DNA of 44,843 nucleotides, taken from contig CAKONK010000012.1 in assembly GCA_934097085.1 (NCBI GenBank), forward strand, positions 1 to 44,843, given 5' to 3'. Each line of letters begins with the position of its first letter. Positions within the stretch are counted from its first letter, which is position 1. A program made the translations under genes and the position numbers. This DNA comes from an uncultured Bacilli bacterium (GTDB lineage: Bacteria; Bacillota_I; Bacilli_A; RF39; UBA660). Of this stretch, positions 26,301 through 34,137 are shown piece by piece. Below the pieces are notes generated by a model, which saw only the letters and a list, made by a program, of their open reading frames with translations, searched no databases and was not told the origin of the DNA.

Positions 26301-26478
26301 AGTTATTAAATTAATATGTAAGGGTACAATCGAGGAAAAGATATTAGAACTTCAAAATAAGAAAAAACTTTTAGCCGATACTTTAATCGAAGGCGAGGAT
26401 AGAGATAAGAACATAATATCTAAGTTAAGTGCTGATGATATTAAAGATTTATTAAGTGCAGATAATGAAGAGGAGTAA
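23326..26478 (+). CDS. SWIM zinc-finger SNF2-family helicase
   Basis: 1050 aa. A SWIM finger near the N-terminus (Cys75-x-Cys77 ... Cys86-x-His88) is followed by a long beta-rich middle region and a complete SNF2 ATPase from about residue 590. Walker A is ADEMGLGKS (about 605-613), the DEAQ box is at about 704-707, and motif VI ends with QATDRAHRIGQ. Such SWIM-SNF2 proteins are widespread in Firmicutes (HepA-like) and are thought to be double-stranded DNA translocases that remodel nucleoprotein; no specific bacterial role is secure. Its start has GGAGG. The cinA-type gene begins one base after its stop codon. Confidence 0.92.
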   Translation: MNKNENVDKDKILEFVNEFDYKNGLDLVRNVRLIKHTRSGYEHTFEFNVNDNNSYFGNVGVQIDTFNGSISELYCSCSYYGIFRKCKHIAACLIKNYNDIFKVEEFDTKLITDDVLFPFTVKEETKPVIKKEVNIDIELHKYTYYANRCDFKFKIGIDKMYSLNKKIYDFSRAYLSKRGTVTFGKNFIYDPNIHFFNEKNCNLIEFLISKDSNYFNLVGNDTLSSIIMRLSQYNIKYYVNDNYMGTYSGISQNCPLESYLEKINDNYVLTFTNIDNFDYIGANPPFVFFKGKIVQLDDKTIDLINKLYRYNVNSITIPQDKIDTFKNGLLPKIKSEIKIDDNVAGEIVIGNKPKVKLYFDSKYDGIICNILFNYGNRELNYFDVDKNIIRDEEFENQVVEDVYSYNFKKENKRFIMDDIDYIGAFIEEDMISLAKNYEVYSTENFKKNKMIKTLVKSSFSIGQDNILSYHFDLNGISDKEMNDMINSYKNKKKYYRLKSGDIVNLENDENLKEFNSLLEDMDINGVYSGTIPKYRAIYLSSLKDNKYSIIETNNLFDDFINKFNQYKDADIKFSKKDLNILRDYQVTGVKWLYNIYKCELGGILADEMGLGKSIQFIYLLKEVIKENKDAKILIVCPTSLVYNWQKEFEKFGQDISIKVMYGHKEKRHNELNKIKENVIITSYGLIREDEEYYNKLDFEVMAIDEAQSIKNATTGITKCVKKINAKVKFALTGTPLENNVTELWSIFDYIMPGYLTNLKDFNTKYGIKDIDEKSTKALIDLQKQIAPFILRRKKSDVLTELPPKIENNIFIDLNEKQKSVYAMEVKKTRKEMDEIIEKEGYDKARFKILQLLTKLRQLCIDPKIVYENYTGESSKITEVTKVCKEVIANGHKILLFSSFKTAIDILNREFTNEGISTYVIDGSVGAKKRNELVEKFNNDDTNCFLITIKSGGTGLNLTSADVVIHLDLWWNPQVENQATDRAHRIGQKNIVEVIKLICKGTIEEKILELQNKKKLLADTLIEGEDRDKNIISKLSADDIKDLLSADNEEE

Positions 26479-26479
26479 T

Positions 26480-26947
26480 ATGATAGAAAAAACAGTAAAA
26501 AAATTAATTGAATTAAATAAAACGATTAGTACAATGGAATCTTGCAGCGGTGGGGCATTAGCAAATGCTATTACAAATATTTCTGATGCAAGTATGATAT
26601 TTAGTTTTGGAGCAGTTACATATTCAAATGAATATAAAATAAAAATGGGTGTTGATAAAAATATTATTGATACATATTCAGTTTATAGTATGCAAACTGC
26701 TAATGAAATGAGTAAAAAAATTTCTATGTTTGCGTTTTCGGATTTCGGAGTAGGTATAACAGGAAAACTTAATAAAAAAGATACAAATAATCTTTATGGT
26801 GATGATAATAAAGTTTTTATAAGTGTCTATGATAGAAAAAATGATACATTTTATAACAAAGAAGTAACAGTAAATTCCTTTGATAGGACAGAAAATAAAG
26901 ATTACGTTTTAAATGAGGCTTTTTCTCTAATATACGGGCTTTTATAA
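26480..26947 (+). CDS. CinA C-terminal domain protein (NMN deamidase type)
   Basis: 155 aa from the ATG at 26480 (GAGGAG upstream); an earlier in-frame ATG at 26456 overlaps the helicase gene. It matches the stand-alone CinA C-terminal domain, PncC, which deamidates nicotinamide mononucleotide in NAD recycling. The signature is TMESCSGGALANAITNI, followed by FGAVTYSNEYKIKMGV and GVGITGK. The N-terminal MoaB-like domain of full CinA is absent. It is the last gene before the IS insertion point and is cotranscribed with the helicase. Confidence 0.85.
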   Translation: MIEKTVKKLIELNKTISTMESCSGGALANAITNISDASMIFSFGAVTYSNEYKIKMGVDKNIIDTYSVYSMQTANEMSKKISMFAFSDFGVGITGKLNKKDTNNLYGDDNKVFISVYDRKNDTFYNKEVTVNSFDRTENKDYVLNEAFSLIYGLL

Positions 26948-27064
26948 TAAAAACAATCGTTACCATTTATTATGAGTTAAGTTAGATATTCAATATAAAA
27001 TAAAAAAGTAATTAATTTTGATGTGAACCCCATTTGGTAGACATCATAAAAAAAGCAGTATATT

Positions 27065-27093
27065 AAAAAGAGAAAATTTATTTTTCTCTTTTT
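27065..27093. terminator. Hairpin terminator at the 3' side of the IS
   Basis: AAAAAGAGAAAA and TTTTCTCTTTTT pair over 12 bases around a TTTAT loop just inside the left inverted repeat. It is symmetrical, so it could stop transcription in either direction. Confidence 0.6.
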
Positions 27094-27150
27094 CTTAATT
27101 TTTGACTTTAATCTAGTAGTATTGTAAAATAATATCCATTCTTCTACAAG

Positions 27151-27816
27151 TTAAATATATTCTTGTAAAGATGTAATATTATTGTTATACAAAGTTTCTT
27201 TCTTCAAAAGCGAGTGCCAACTCTCAATTGGAGAATCGTCAATCGGAGTACCTTTTCGAGCCATTGAAATTGTAATACCATTTGATTCACAGATAGCTTT
27301 GTATTCATAAGATGTATACTGGAAACCTTGATCACTGTGAATGATAAGCCCAGATACATCTTTTCTTTTAACTATTGCTTCATTTAATGTATCCATTACT
27401 AATTTGTTATTATTATATTTAGATATTTTATAAGCTACAACCTTTCTATCATATAAATCAATTATTGTTGACAAATAAGCTCTTGCGCCTTTAAATATAA
27501 GATAAGTTACATCTGTATCCCATACCTTATTTGGGGCATCAGTAGTAAAATTTCTATCTAATAAATTTGGTTTAACATTATTTTCAATTCTTTCATTTTT
27601 ATTTTTCTTTTTTGACTTTCTAATATATTCAGCCATTAAATTATATTTTTTCATTATTCTTAAAACCTTCTTTCCATTCATTATAACTCCATATTTAATT
27701 TTTAAGCCTTCCACAATTCTGCGATAACCATATGTGCCTTTAGAATCATCAAATATTTCTTTAATTATTAAATAATCATAATAAGTTTTTGGACTTATTT
27801 CCAACACTGCACACAT
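27151..27816 (-). CDS. IS3-family transposase OrfB, probably truncated by a stop codon
   Basis: 221 aa from its first ATG, but the frame is open upstream to about 27906, where it meets orfA in the -1 frame. The DDE catalytic core is intact: WDTDVTYL, HSDQGFQYTS and DSPIESWHSLLKKE. It ends early at the TAA at 27151-27153 after SLQEYI. Reading on in the same frame gives LVEEWILFYNTTRLK, which matches the usual IS3 transposase ending (EYI...FYN..R). The protein therefore appears to lose about 15-25 C-terminal residues. It could still be partly active, but decay is more likely. Confidence 0.85.
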   Translation of the reverse strand: MCAVLEISPKTYYDYLIIKEIFDDSKGTYGYRRIVEGLKIKYGVIMNGKKVLRIMKKYNLMAEYIRKSKKKNKNERIENNVKPNLLDRNFTTDAPNKVWDTDVTYLIFKGARAYLSTIIDLYDRKVVAYKISKYNNNKLVMDTLNEAIVKRKDVSGLIIHSDQGFQYTSYEYKAICESNGITISMARKGTPIDDSPIESWHSLLKKETLYNNNITSLQEYI

Positions 27817-27857
27817 ATTATATAGCTTATAATTATCTCTATATAAATTTATAAAAG

Positions 27858-28154
27858 TTATTTTCTCTCGCGTTGTACCTTGAGGAAGGCCTGGAATTTT
27901 TTTAGTATCTCATATCTTTCTTTATAATCTTCTCTTGATAAATCTGTTTCTTTGGTACGTCCTTTTCTTTTACGACCATATCCAGGATATTTTTCAGGAT
28001 GCTTTAGTTTCTGTTGCCATGTGGATATTGTTTTTGCAGACACGTCATACTTTCTGGATAATTCAGTATATGATTTACCATCTAATAATTCATTAATGAT
28101 TTCTTCTTTTAAATTATTAGAATATTTTTTAAACTTTTGACCTTTTGAAGCCAT
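27858..28154 (-). CDS. IS3-family OrfA (helix-turn-helix) with -1 frameshift site
   Basis: 98 aa, start with GGAGG. The helix-turn-helix region (DGKSYTELSRKYDVSAKTISTWQQKL) binds the inverted repeats. At 27898-27904 the minus strand reads A AAA AAA in the correct phase (codons CTA AAA AAA). A -1 slip there enters the orfB frame, which is open through TTREKITFINLYRDN to the orfB ATG. This is the standard way IS3 elements make the OrfAB transposase. If no slip occurs, translation stops at 27858. Confidence 0.9.
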   Translation of the reverse strand: MASKGQKFKKYSNNLKEEIINELLDGKSYTELSRKYDVSAKTISTWQQKLKHPEKYPGYGRKRKGRTKETDLSREDYKERYEILKKFQAFLKVQRERK

Positions 28155-28248
28155 AAAAAATACACCTCCTTTCGGAAGTGTATTATAGCACTTTTATTGA
28201 ACTGCTTTTTTTTATGATGTCTACCAAATGGGGTTCACATCATTTTGT

Positions 28249-29319
28249 TTAATTACTTTTTATTGTACTTATAAGTTTTGTTTTAGATATTTTTTCAAAT
28301 AATAATGTTTTTTTAGTAAATATATATTTAAATGCAGATATAACTAAATATATAAAATCAATAATATAAAGTATTCCTTTTAAAAAGGAAGCAATATTAA
28401 TTTTATAAATTATAATGAAACTAAAAATATAAAATAAACAAAATAATAACCTTCTTAAAAATGAATATATTAATGTATAATTATTATCATTATTAACAAC
28501 ACCAATATTTAAATATTTTTGTGCTATTGTACTTCCTTTTAAAAGAAAAGGTAATAAGAAGTAATAGATAATAAAGAAAGAAATTATTATTATATAATTA
28601 TTAAATAAAATATATAAAATTAACTCAAATATTCCAAAAATAAATAAATCTAAACAAAAAGAAGTAACTTTTCTTAGATTAGACATCTTTTCTCCTTTTT
28701 TTAAAGCATTATTATCTATTTCCTCTCTAGTGGGTAATATTTTCATAAGGGGCTTTACTATAAAATAACCTAATAACCCCCCTAATGTATTAAGAATTAA
28801 ATCATCAACATCAAATAATCTATATCCTCTTGGGTAAATAAAATATAGACCAGTTAACTGAGTAAGTTCAAAAAATAGTGATAGAAAAAATGAATAAATT
28901 ATTATATCTAATTTGTTTTTCTTAAAATAATATCTTAAATACATTCCAAATGGTACTGTTAAAACTATGTTATAAAGTGGTACATAAAATGTTGAATGTT
29001 TAATTGCTTTAATATAAGTATGAATATTTGTTAATCTAAAAGGACTTTCTCTTATAAAATCTTTTATAAAGTTAAAAGGAATAAGCTGTGTTTTTGGCGA
29101 TTTAAGCATCGCTACAACTTCATATTTTGGAAGTGGCAAGATAATTAAGAAGTATGCACATAATAAATATAAAGTAAAAGTATAAATAATGATAACTTTC
29201 ATCGAAGATATTGAACCATATTTATGATAGTTTATTAATATAAACGGAAAACTTATAAAAAATGCTAAAAATGGAAATGTTAATAATGCAATTTTAATTA
29301 CCTCAATATAACTACTCAT
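28249..29319 (-). CDS. VanZ-RDD membrane protein
   Basis: 356 aa from the ATG at 29319 (AAAGGAGG upstream); an upstream ATG at 29340 lies before that site. The first half is a VanZ-like domain with several membrane helices and the conserved segment FELTQLTGLYFIYPRGYRLF followed by DVDDLILNTLGG. The second half is an RDD-type membrane domain (KGSTIAQKYLNIGV). VanZ proteins affect glycopeptide tolerance and other envelope processes, but the fused form has no established role. The stop codon sits in the palindrome interrupted by the IS; the coding sequence itself is intact. Confidence 0.85.
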   Translation of the reverse strand: MSSYIEVIKIALLTFPFLAFFISFPFILINYHKYGSISSMKVIIIYTFTLYLLCAYFLIILPLPKYEVVAMLKSPKTQLIPFNFIKDFIRESPFRLTNIHTYIKAIKHSTFYVPLYNIVLTVPFGMYLRYYFKKNKLDIIIYSFFLSLFFELTQLTGLYFIYPRGYRLFDVDDLILNTLGGLLGYFIVKPLMKILPTREEIDNNALKKGEKMSNLRKVTSFCLDLFIFGIFELILYILFNNYIIIISFFIIYYFLLPFLLKGSTIAQKYLNIGVVNNDNNYTLIYSFLRRLLFCLFYIFSFIIIYKINIASFLKGILYIIDFIYLVISAFKYIFTKKTLLFEKISKTKLISTIKSN

Positions 29320-29382
29320 AATGCCTCCTTTAGTGTCCATTTAATTATAATGAATTTGCTGGTCTTTTTCAAGAAAAAATGA

Positions 29383-30255
29383 TTAGTTTTTATCTAACCA
29401 TTTAACATTAATGTTTTCAAAATTATAATTATTAAGTCCTATAGTTGGATGAAGTCCATCTTCTTTATGAAAATCTGAACCAACTGAAGTTAACAAATTA
29501 TTTTTATTTGCAAAATCCTGCCAAATTTTTGATTCATTTATGATTTCATTATTTTTAGTAACATAAATGTAACCTGCTTCAATTCCATCAGCATTAATTT
29601 CTTTAGCAAGTTTTAAAATTATTTCTTCATTAACATTATCTTCATAACGATAGGCAACTGGATGAGCAATAAAAACATGACCTCCAGCATTTTTAATGAC
29701 TTTACTTGCTTCTTTAGGAGAAATGCTTTCTTTTTTTACAAAGCAAGGGCAATTTTCATTTAAAAGTGTTTCAATAAAAAGACCTTTGTTTGGAATATGA
29801 CCAAATGTATTTAATAGAATTTCTTTATTATTATCATTTTCGATTATATCTAGGGCAATATGTGCTTTAGTAACACTTTCTAATTCTTTTAATTTTTGAG
29901 TGTTAATTTCATAACCGAAACTTTTTAATTTATTTGTAACATTTTCTAAATAGTCAATTCGATTTTTTTGACTACAATTAAGTAAATTATTTAACTCTTC
30001 ATTATACAAGTTAATATTATAACCTAAAATATGAATTCCAAATCCTTGATATTTAGTACTTATTTCAACACCCGTAATTAAGGTAATATCATTTTCCTTT
30101 GCATAATCAAAAAGTTTTTTTGAGTAACCTTTGATAGAGTCGTGATCGGTTATCGAAATAATTTTGATTTTATTTTTTATTGCTTCCTCAATGATTTGAA
30201 ATGTAGATAAAATTCCATCAGAATAATTTGAGTGTATATGTAAATCTATTTTCAT
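29383..30255 (-). CDS. PHP-domain phosphoesterase
   Basis: 290 aa. The PHP metal-binding motifs are all visible: HIHSNYSDG at the N-terminus (His6, His8, Asp13), ITDHDSIKGY, ISTKYQGFGIHILGYN, VFIAHPVAY and SVGSDFHKED near the end. This is the YciV/TrpH (RNase AM) type of PHP protein, which acts on nucleotides or short RNA 5' ends; the exact substrate here is unknown. It overlaps the preceding gene by four bases and is cotranscribed with it. Confidence 0.9.
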   Translation of the reverse strand: MKIDLHIHSNYSDGILSTFQIIEEAIKNKIKIISITDHDSIKGYSKKLFDYAKENDITLITGVEISTKYQGFGIHILGYNINLYNEELNNLLNCSQKNRIDYLENVTNKLKSFGYEINTQKLKELESVTKAHIALDIIENDNNKEILLNTFGHIPNKGLFIETLLNENCPCFVKKESISPKEASKVIKNAGGHVFIAHPVAYRYEDNVNEEIILKLAKEINADGIEAGYIYVTKNNEIINESKIWQDFANKNNLLTSVGSDFHKEDGLHPTIGLNNYNFENINVKWLDKN

Positions 30256-32177
30256 CTTCTATATGCCTCCATCGGATTATTTATATATTCATCTTTTCTG
30301 TAATCTGTATACCATGGATCATCTTTCATTGGTATGTTAACGTTATATTTTTTTGTATTTATTAAAATTATATCTAAACCTAATTTTTTAGCGCTTTCAA
30401 CATCATTAGGATAAATTTCATCATAACAATAAATAGCAAATGGTTTAAGCATTGGAATTTTGTCATCCATATCTGTGGGTTTTCTTTCATTTTTTTGTGA
30501 TATAACTATTTCATCATAATATGGACTTTTCGTAACAAATTCATATGGCATCATTATTTTGTTTATTTTAGGTGTTACATCTTCGGAATTTCTGTCATAA
30601 TTGCTATAAGAGTCTTCGGGAAAAGCATGAACAACTTGTTGATTGGCAAATCCATCATATGCTAAGTTGTAGGAAACATCAGGTCTTGAAAATGTACTAA
30701 GTTTATAACCACTATCTATTGAAAATGAACCCCCATCCTTACTTGAATGAATTTTGTTTTCATTGAGTATTTCGCTTTTCGGTGTTCCTATTGATTTAAC
30801 AAGTGCATAAAAGGGTTCACCTTCAAGGGCATAAATGTTAACACCGTATTTATTAGATAATTCATCATCTTTATATTTTTTAATATTTTCTTTTTTTAAA
30901 ATTGAATTATTTATATTTTCATACATTTTATCTTTGGCATTTCTAATATCATCATAAAATTTTTCTACCATATTAATTTGTGATAAAGCTTGATTAAGCG
31001 ATTTTTTTTCATCGAAAGAAAGATTTTCAATATTAAGTATTTGTTCATATAAAGTCAAATCTTCTTTTGTAAGGGTATTACCACCAGATTTTTCAAAACT
31101 TACGAGTTCATTAATATCTTTTTTCACATTAATAGGATGGTCCTTAAAATGCACATCTATAATCATGTTACTAAGTACTATATTACTTTCATTTTGTAAA
31201 AATGTTAATAATTCATTTTTGTTATCACTGCGTAAGCTATTTATTACATCGGCATTTAAATTTTGTAGGAAAACATTTGATTCATTTTTAAATGTACTAT
31301 AAATACTTTCCTTTATTGTATCATATTCCAGTTTATCATTATCAATTAGATATTTTAATATCATATAAAGCTTAGCGTATTTTGGAAGTAATCCATTATT
31401 AGTATTACTTATATCATCATTTAAAGTTTTCATTTTTTTATTTTCAATACTTGCTAAATTATTATTTTTAAAAAATTCATTTAATATATATCTAGTGTAA
31501 TTTATGTCATAATTATCTGACAATTTATCAATTAAATCTTTTTCTTCGAACATATAATGAGGAAATGCCAATCCTTTTTTAGAATAGTCGTACAAATCCG
31601 TTAATGGTAAACTAGAAAATGATATTTTATAATTTGTTTTATTAACCAGTAATTGAGCAGCCTTACCTTGCAATTTTTCTAAAGTTTTCCAAAATTTTTC
31701 TTTTTCTATATCATTATTTTTTATTATAAACAATTGTTTTTCTTTGCTAATAGCTCCGAGTAATTGAACTTTTTCGTTTCCCTCGGCATTTTTATACAAA
31801 ATACTGATTTCATAGTTATTAAGTTCATAAAAAACATTACCTAAATTTTGCATATTTTTAAGTATTAAATTAACAAAATCCATATTTTCTAACAAGTTAG
31901 TAACATAATTTTTTTTTGATGTTAAAATACTATTTATAAAACTATCAAAATTATGATTATTTTTTAACATTTCTAGACCATTTCCCTGTAAAAGATATAA
32001 AATAATATTACTTTCTACTTGTGCAAGATATATGAAACTATATTTATCATTTGGATTAAGAAGTTTATTTTTTATTCTATCATCAGATAATACTTTTTTT
32101 CTTTCATCATCACTTGCATTTAATAAATAATTTTTTAAATTTTCATAATTAAAATTTAATAAAATTTCTATGTCCAT
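30252..32177 (-). CDS. Large helical protein with distinct C-terminal domain, unknown
   Basis: 641 aa, no signal or membrane segment; the ATG is preceded by a modest AGGAG-like site. Residues 1-440 look like helical repeats rich in Asn, Leu and Lys (for example FDSFINSIL, FLQNLNADVINSL). The last 180 residues form a different, aromatic and Gly-rich domain with features such as YALEGEPFYALVKSIG, GGSFSIDSGYKLSTFSRPD, SPYYDEIVISQKNE and KPFAIYCYDEIYPND. Conserved-looking polar clusters suggest an enzyme, possibly an ART-like fold, but I cannot name it. It shares a transcript with the PHP gene, so the two may work together. Confidence 0.7.
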   Translation of the reverse strand: MDIEILLNFNYENLKNYLLNASDDERKKVLSDDRIKNKLLNPNDKYSFIYLAQVESNIILYLLQGNGLEMLKNNHNFDSFINSILTSKKNYVTNLLENMDFVNLILKNMQNLGNVFYELNNYEISILYKNAEGNEKVQLLGAISKEKQLFIIKNNDIEKEKFWKTLEKLQGKAAQLLVNKTNYKISFSSLPLTDLYDYSKKGLAFPHYMFEEKDLIDKLSDNYDINYTRYILNEFFKNNNLASIENKKMKTLNDDISNTNNGLLPKYAKLYMILKYLIDNDKLEYDTIKESIYSTFKNESNVFLQNLNADVINSLRSDNKNELLTFLQNESNIVLSNMIIDVHFKDHPINVKKDINELVSFEKSGGNTLTKEDLTLYEQILNIENLSFDEKKSLNQALSQINMVEKFYDDIRNAKDKMYENINNSILKKENIKKYKDDELSNKYGVNIYALEGEPFYALVKSIGTPKSEILNENKIHSSKDGGSFSIDSGYKLSTFSRPDVSYNLAYDGFANQQVVHAFPEDSYSNYDRNSEDVTPKINKIMMPYEFVTKSPYYDEIVISQKNERKPTDMDDKIPMLKPFAIYCYDEIYPNDVESAKKLGLDIILINTKKYNVNIPMKDDPWYTDYRKDEYINNPMEAYRR

Positions 32178-32215
32178 ATTTATTTACTCCTATATAAATG
32201 ATAACATAAATTTAC

Positions 32216-32250
32216 AAAAAAATGTAAAAATTGTTAAATCTTTACATTTT
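32216..32250 (-). terminator. Terminator of the DUF362 gene
   Basis: AAAATGTAAA and TTTACATTTT (32219-32228 and 32241-32250) form a 10-bp stem with a 12-base loop. On the minus strand it is followed by a T run and lies at the DUF362 stop codon. Confidence 0.65.
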
Positions 32251-33138
32251 ATCAATATCGATTAATTCATAAGAAGTACTTCCAAGACCTAAACTTTCAG
32301 CATAAGGAAGAATATGTCTTCCACATCTTGTGTCAATTCTTTCTTTAATTAATTTAGTTCCTTCTTCATTAGTATTCCAAATCATATCTATGAAAGCTTG
32401 GTCATTTGCCACAGGGTCAAGTGAAGCCACAATTCCTAAATCATTTATTACTGGATCACCTTGATTTTTATCACAATCACAATCAACAGAAATGTCATTC
32501 ATAACTGTAATATAAAGAATTTGCTTGTTATTATCTTTAATATAATCACTTACAGCATTTGCAGCTTCGGCCATTGATTCAATGAAATCTTTTTGTTCAT
32601 ATTTCACGTTCCAAGCATCTGGTAGTTTTTCTGTTTGACCACAACTATGAATATATGCTTTACCATTTCGTGAGGCAATACCAATTGACTGATTTTTTAG
32701 GTTTGCTCCAAAGCCACCCATTTTATGCCCTTTACCATGGGCAAGGTTAATAATTGTATCATAATTTTCAAAATGAGAACCAATTATATCATATTTTAAA
32801 TGTTTTCCTTTTTTAACAGGTATTTTGATTTCTCCATCACTATCCATAATGTCAATTTCTGCATAATCAGTAAATCCATGGTTTTCAGCAGTTTTTAAAT
32901 GCTCTTCAGTATGTTCTCTTTTACCAGGGTAGGCAGTGTTACATTCAATAATTGTACCATTTATCATTTTTACAAATGGAGCAATGAGCTCTTTTTTTAA
33001 ATATCCTTTTGCACCATCCTCTCCAGTTGAAACCTTAACACCAACTTTTCCTTTTAGAGTTACTCCTAAAGAGTTAAATATTTTAATAAGTGAATCACTA
33101 CTTATTTCTTTTGTAAAATAAACTTTTGATTTTTCCAT
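32242..33138 (-). CDS. DUF362-domain protein
   Basis: 298 aa from the ATG at 33138 (AAGGA eight bases upstream); the earlier in-frame ATG at 33171 has no site. The family signature is the pattern KVGVKVSTGEDG, TIIECNTAYPGKREHTEEH, FENYDTIINLAHGKGH, GGFGANLKNQSIGIASRNGK and NDISVDCDCDKNQGDP. DUF362 proteins are often linked to iron-sulfur clusters and redox reactions. This one lacks a ferredoxin domain, but the Cys cluster (CDCD) and HSCGQ could bind metal. Function unknown. Confidence 0.85.
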   Translation of the reverse strand: MEKSKVYFTKEISSDSLIKIFNSLGVTLKGKVGVKVSTGEDGAKGYLKKELIAPFVKMINGTIIECNTAYPGKREHTEEHLKTAENHGFTDYAEIDIMDSDGEIKIPVKKGKHLKYDIIGSHFENYDTIINLAHGKGHKMGGFGANLKNQSIGIASRNGKAYIHSCGQTEKLPDAWNVKYEQKDFIESMAEAANAVSDYIKDNNKQILYITVMNDISVDCDCDKNQGDPVINDLGIVASLDPVANDQAFIDMIWNTNEEGTKLIKERIDTRCGRHILPYAESLGLGSTSYELIDIDKM

Positions 33139-33258
33139 ATACACCATCCTTGATATTTTTAATTTTCTCATGATTTTTAAAATAATACAACCTTCAGTTG
33201 ATAGATTTGACTATTTATATTATTTAGAATATAATATTTTTTGTTTAAGGGGGATTTT

Positions 33259-34137
33259 ATGAAAAAAGATAAAAACAAAAAAAATGAAGAGTATTTTAAT
33301 TGTTGGGAATATAGTGATTCAAAATCAATAATTATGTCTAATCCATTATTAGCTGCAGAAAAGTTTAAACAATATATTGAAAAATATCCCAAAGATTATT
33401 TTTCTTATATTTCTTATGCAAATATTTTATTAACTCTAGGAAATATAAAGGAAGCAGAAAATGTTATAAAATTAGGTAGTAACCTTGCAAATGAAAATAT
33501 TAATTTTAAAAACTCAAATAAATATAGAGACTTTTTAGAAAATTTAAATTATGTATTATTAAGACTTTTGGCATATAATGAAAATTATAATAAACTATAT
33601 GAATATTGTATTAATAATCCTGAAGAAATTAGAAAAAAAGATCTTATTTCACAATTCTTATTTTCCAAAATAAAGTGTGGATTAATTGATGAAAATGAGA
33701 TTAGCAAATTACCATATAAAGCAAGTCAATTATATAATTATAATGAAGTTTTATTTTTAGAACATGAGAAAAAACATTTGAAAAGTGATGAAACTTCATA
33801 TGATACAAATATAAGTTCAGTATTTAATATTGATTTTCCTTTTGAAAAAGTTTTAAAGGAAATAAAAAGAAATCTAAATTTAAGTAATAGATATTATTAT
33901 GGTTTTTTTGAGGATAAATATTTTTTTAGATATGATGGATGTGGAGAATCATTTCACAAGAATGCAGATTATTTTGAAGTAATAACTATTCATAATACAA
34001 GTAATATATTAACAATATATCCATCACTTGATGGGAAATACCATAACTTTGTAGACTTAAGCTATTTAAGTTTGAAAGATGTTCCAACAAGAAAATTAAG
34101 TCAAATAGATAAATTTAATATGAGGTATAAAAGATGA
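33259..34137 (+). CDS. TPR-like protein, paralogue 1
   Basis: 292 aa from the ATG at 33259, with AAGGGGG upstream; the TTG at 33241 is not needed. Residues 20-160 are helical, TPR-like repeats (LLAAEKFKQYIEKYPKDYF, then LTLGNIKEAENVIKLG). The C-terminal domain (from IDFPFEKVLKEI) is alpha/beta, with YFEVITIHNT and IYPSLDGKYHNFVDL, and ends RKLSQIDKFNMRYKR. The next gene has the same plan and overlaps by four bases. Role unknown; a scaffold or regulator is possible. Confidence 0.65.
   Translation: MKKDKNKKNEEYFNCWEYSDSKSIIMSNPLLAAEKFKQYIEKYPKDYFSYISYANILLTLGNIKEAENVIKLGSNLANENINFKNSNKYRDFLENLNYVLLRLLAYNENYNKLYEYCINNPEEIRKKDLISQFLFSKIKCGLIDENEISKLPYKASQLYNYNEVLFLEHEKKHLKSDETSYDTNISSVFNIDFPFEKVLKEIKRNLNLSNRYYYGFFEDKYFFRYDGCGESFHKNADYFEVITIHNTSNILTIYPSLDGKYHNFVDLSYLSLKDVPTRKLSQIDKFNMRYKR

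Larger units (their letters stand above)
27019..28242 (-). mobile_element. IS3-family insertion sequence, IS150-like
   Basis: 1224 bp bounded by TG...CA. The ends are near-perfect inverted repeats of about 41 bases (27019-27059 and 28201-28242, one A/T indel) that start TGATGTGAACCCC. A three-base TTT is present on both flanks (27016-27018 and 28243-28245) and is probably the target duplication. It carries orfA and orfB on the minus strand with an A7 slippery site between them. This copy may be damaged because orfB contains an early TAA (see orfB). Confidence 0.92.
27003..28261. repeat. Palindrome split by the IS insertion
   Basis: AAAAAGTAATTAA at 27003-27015 and TTAATTACTTTTT at 28249-28261 are perfect reverse complements lying on either side of the IS. 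Without the element and one copy of the TTT duplication they form a 13-bp stem with a six-base loop between convergent genes. The right arm contains the stop codon of the VanZ-like gene. Confidence 0.8.
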
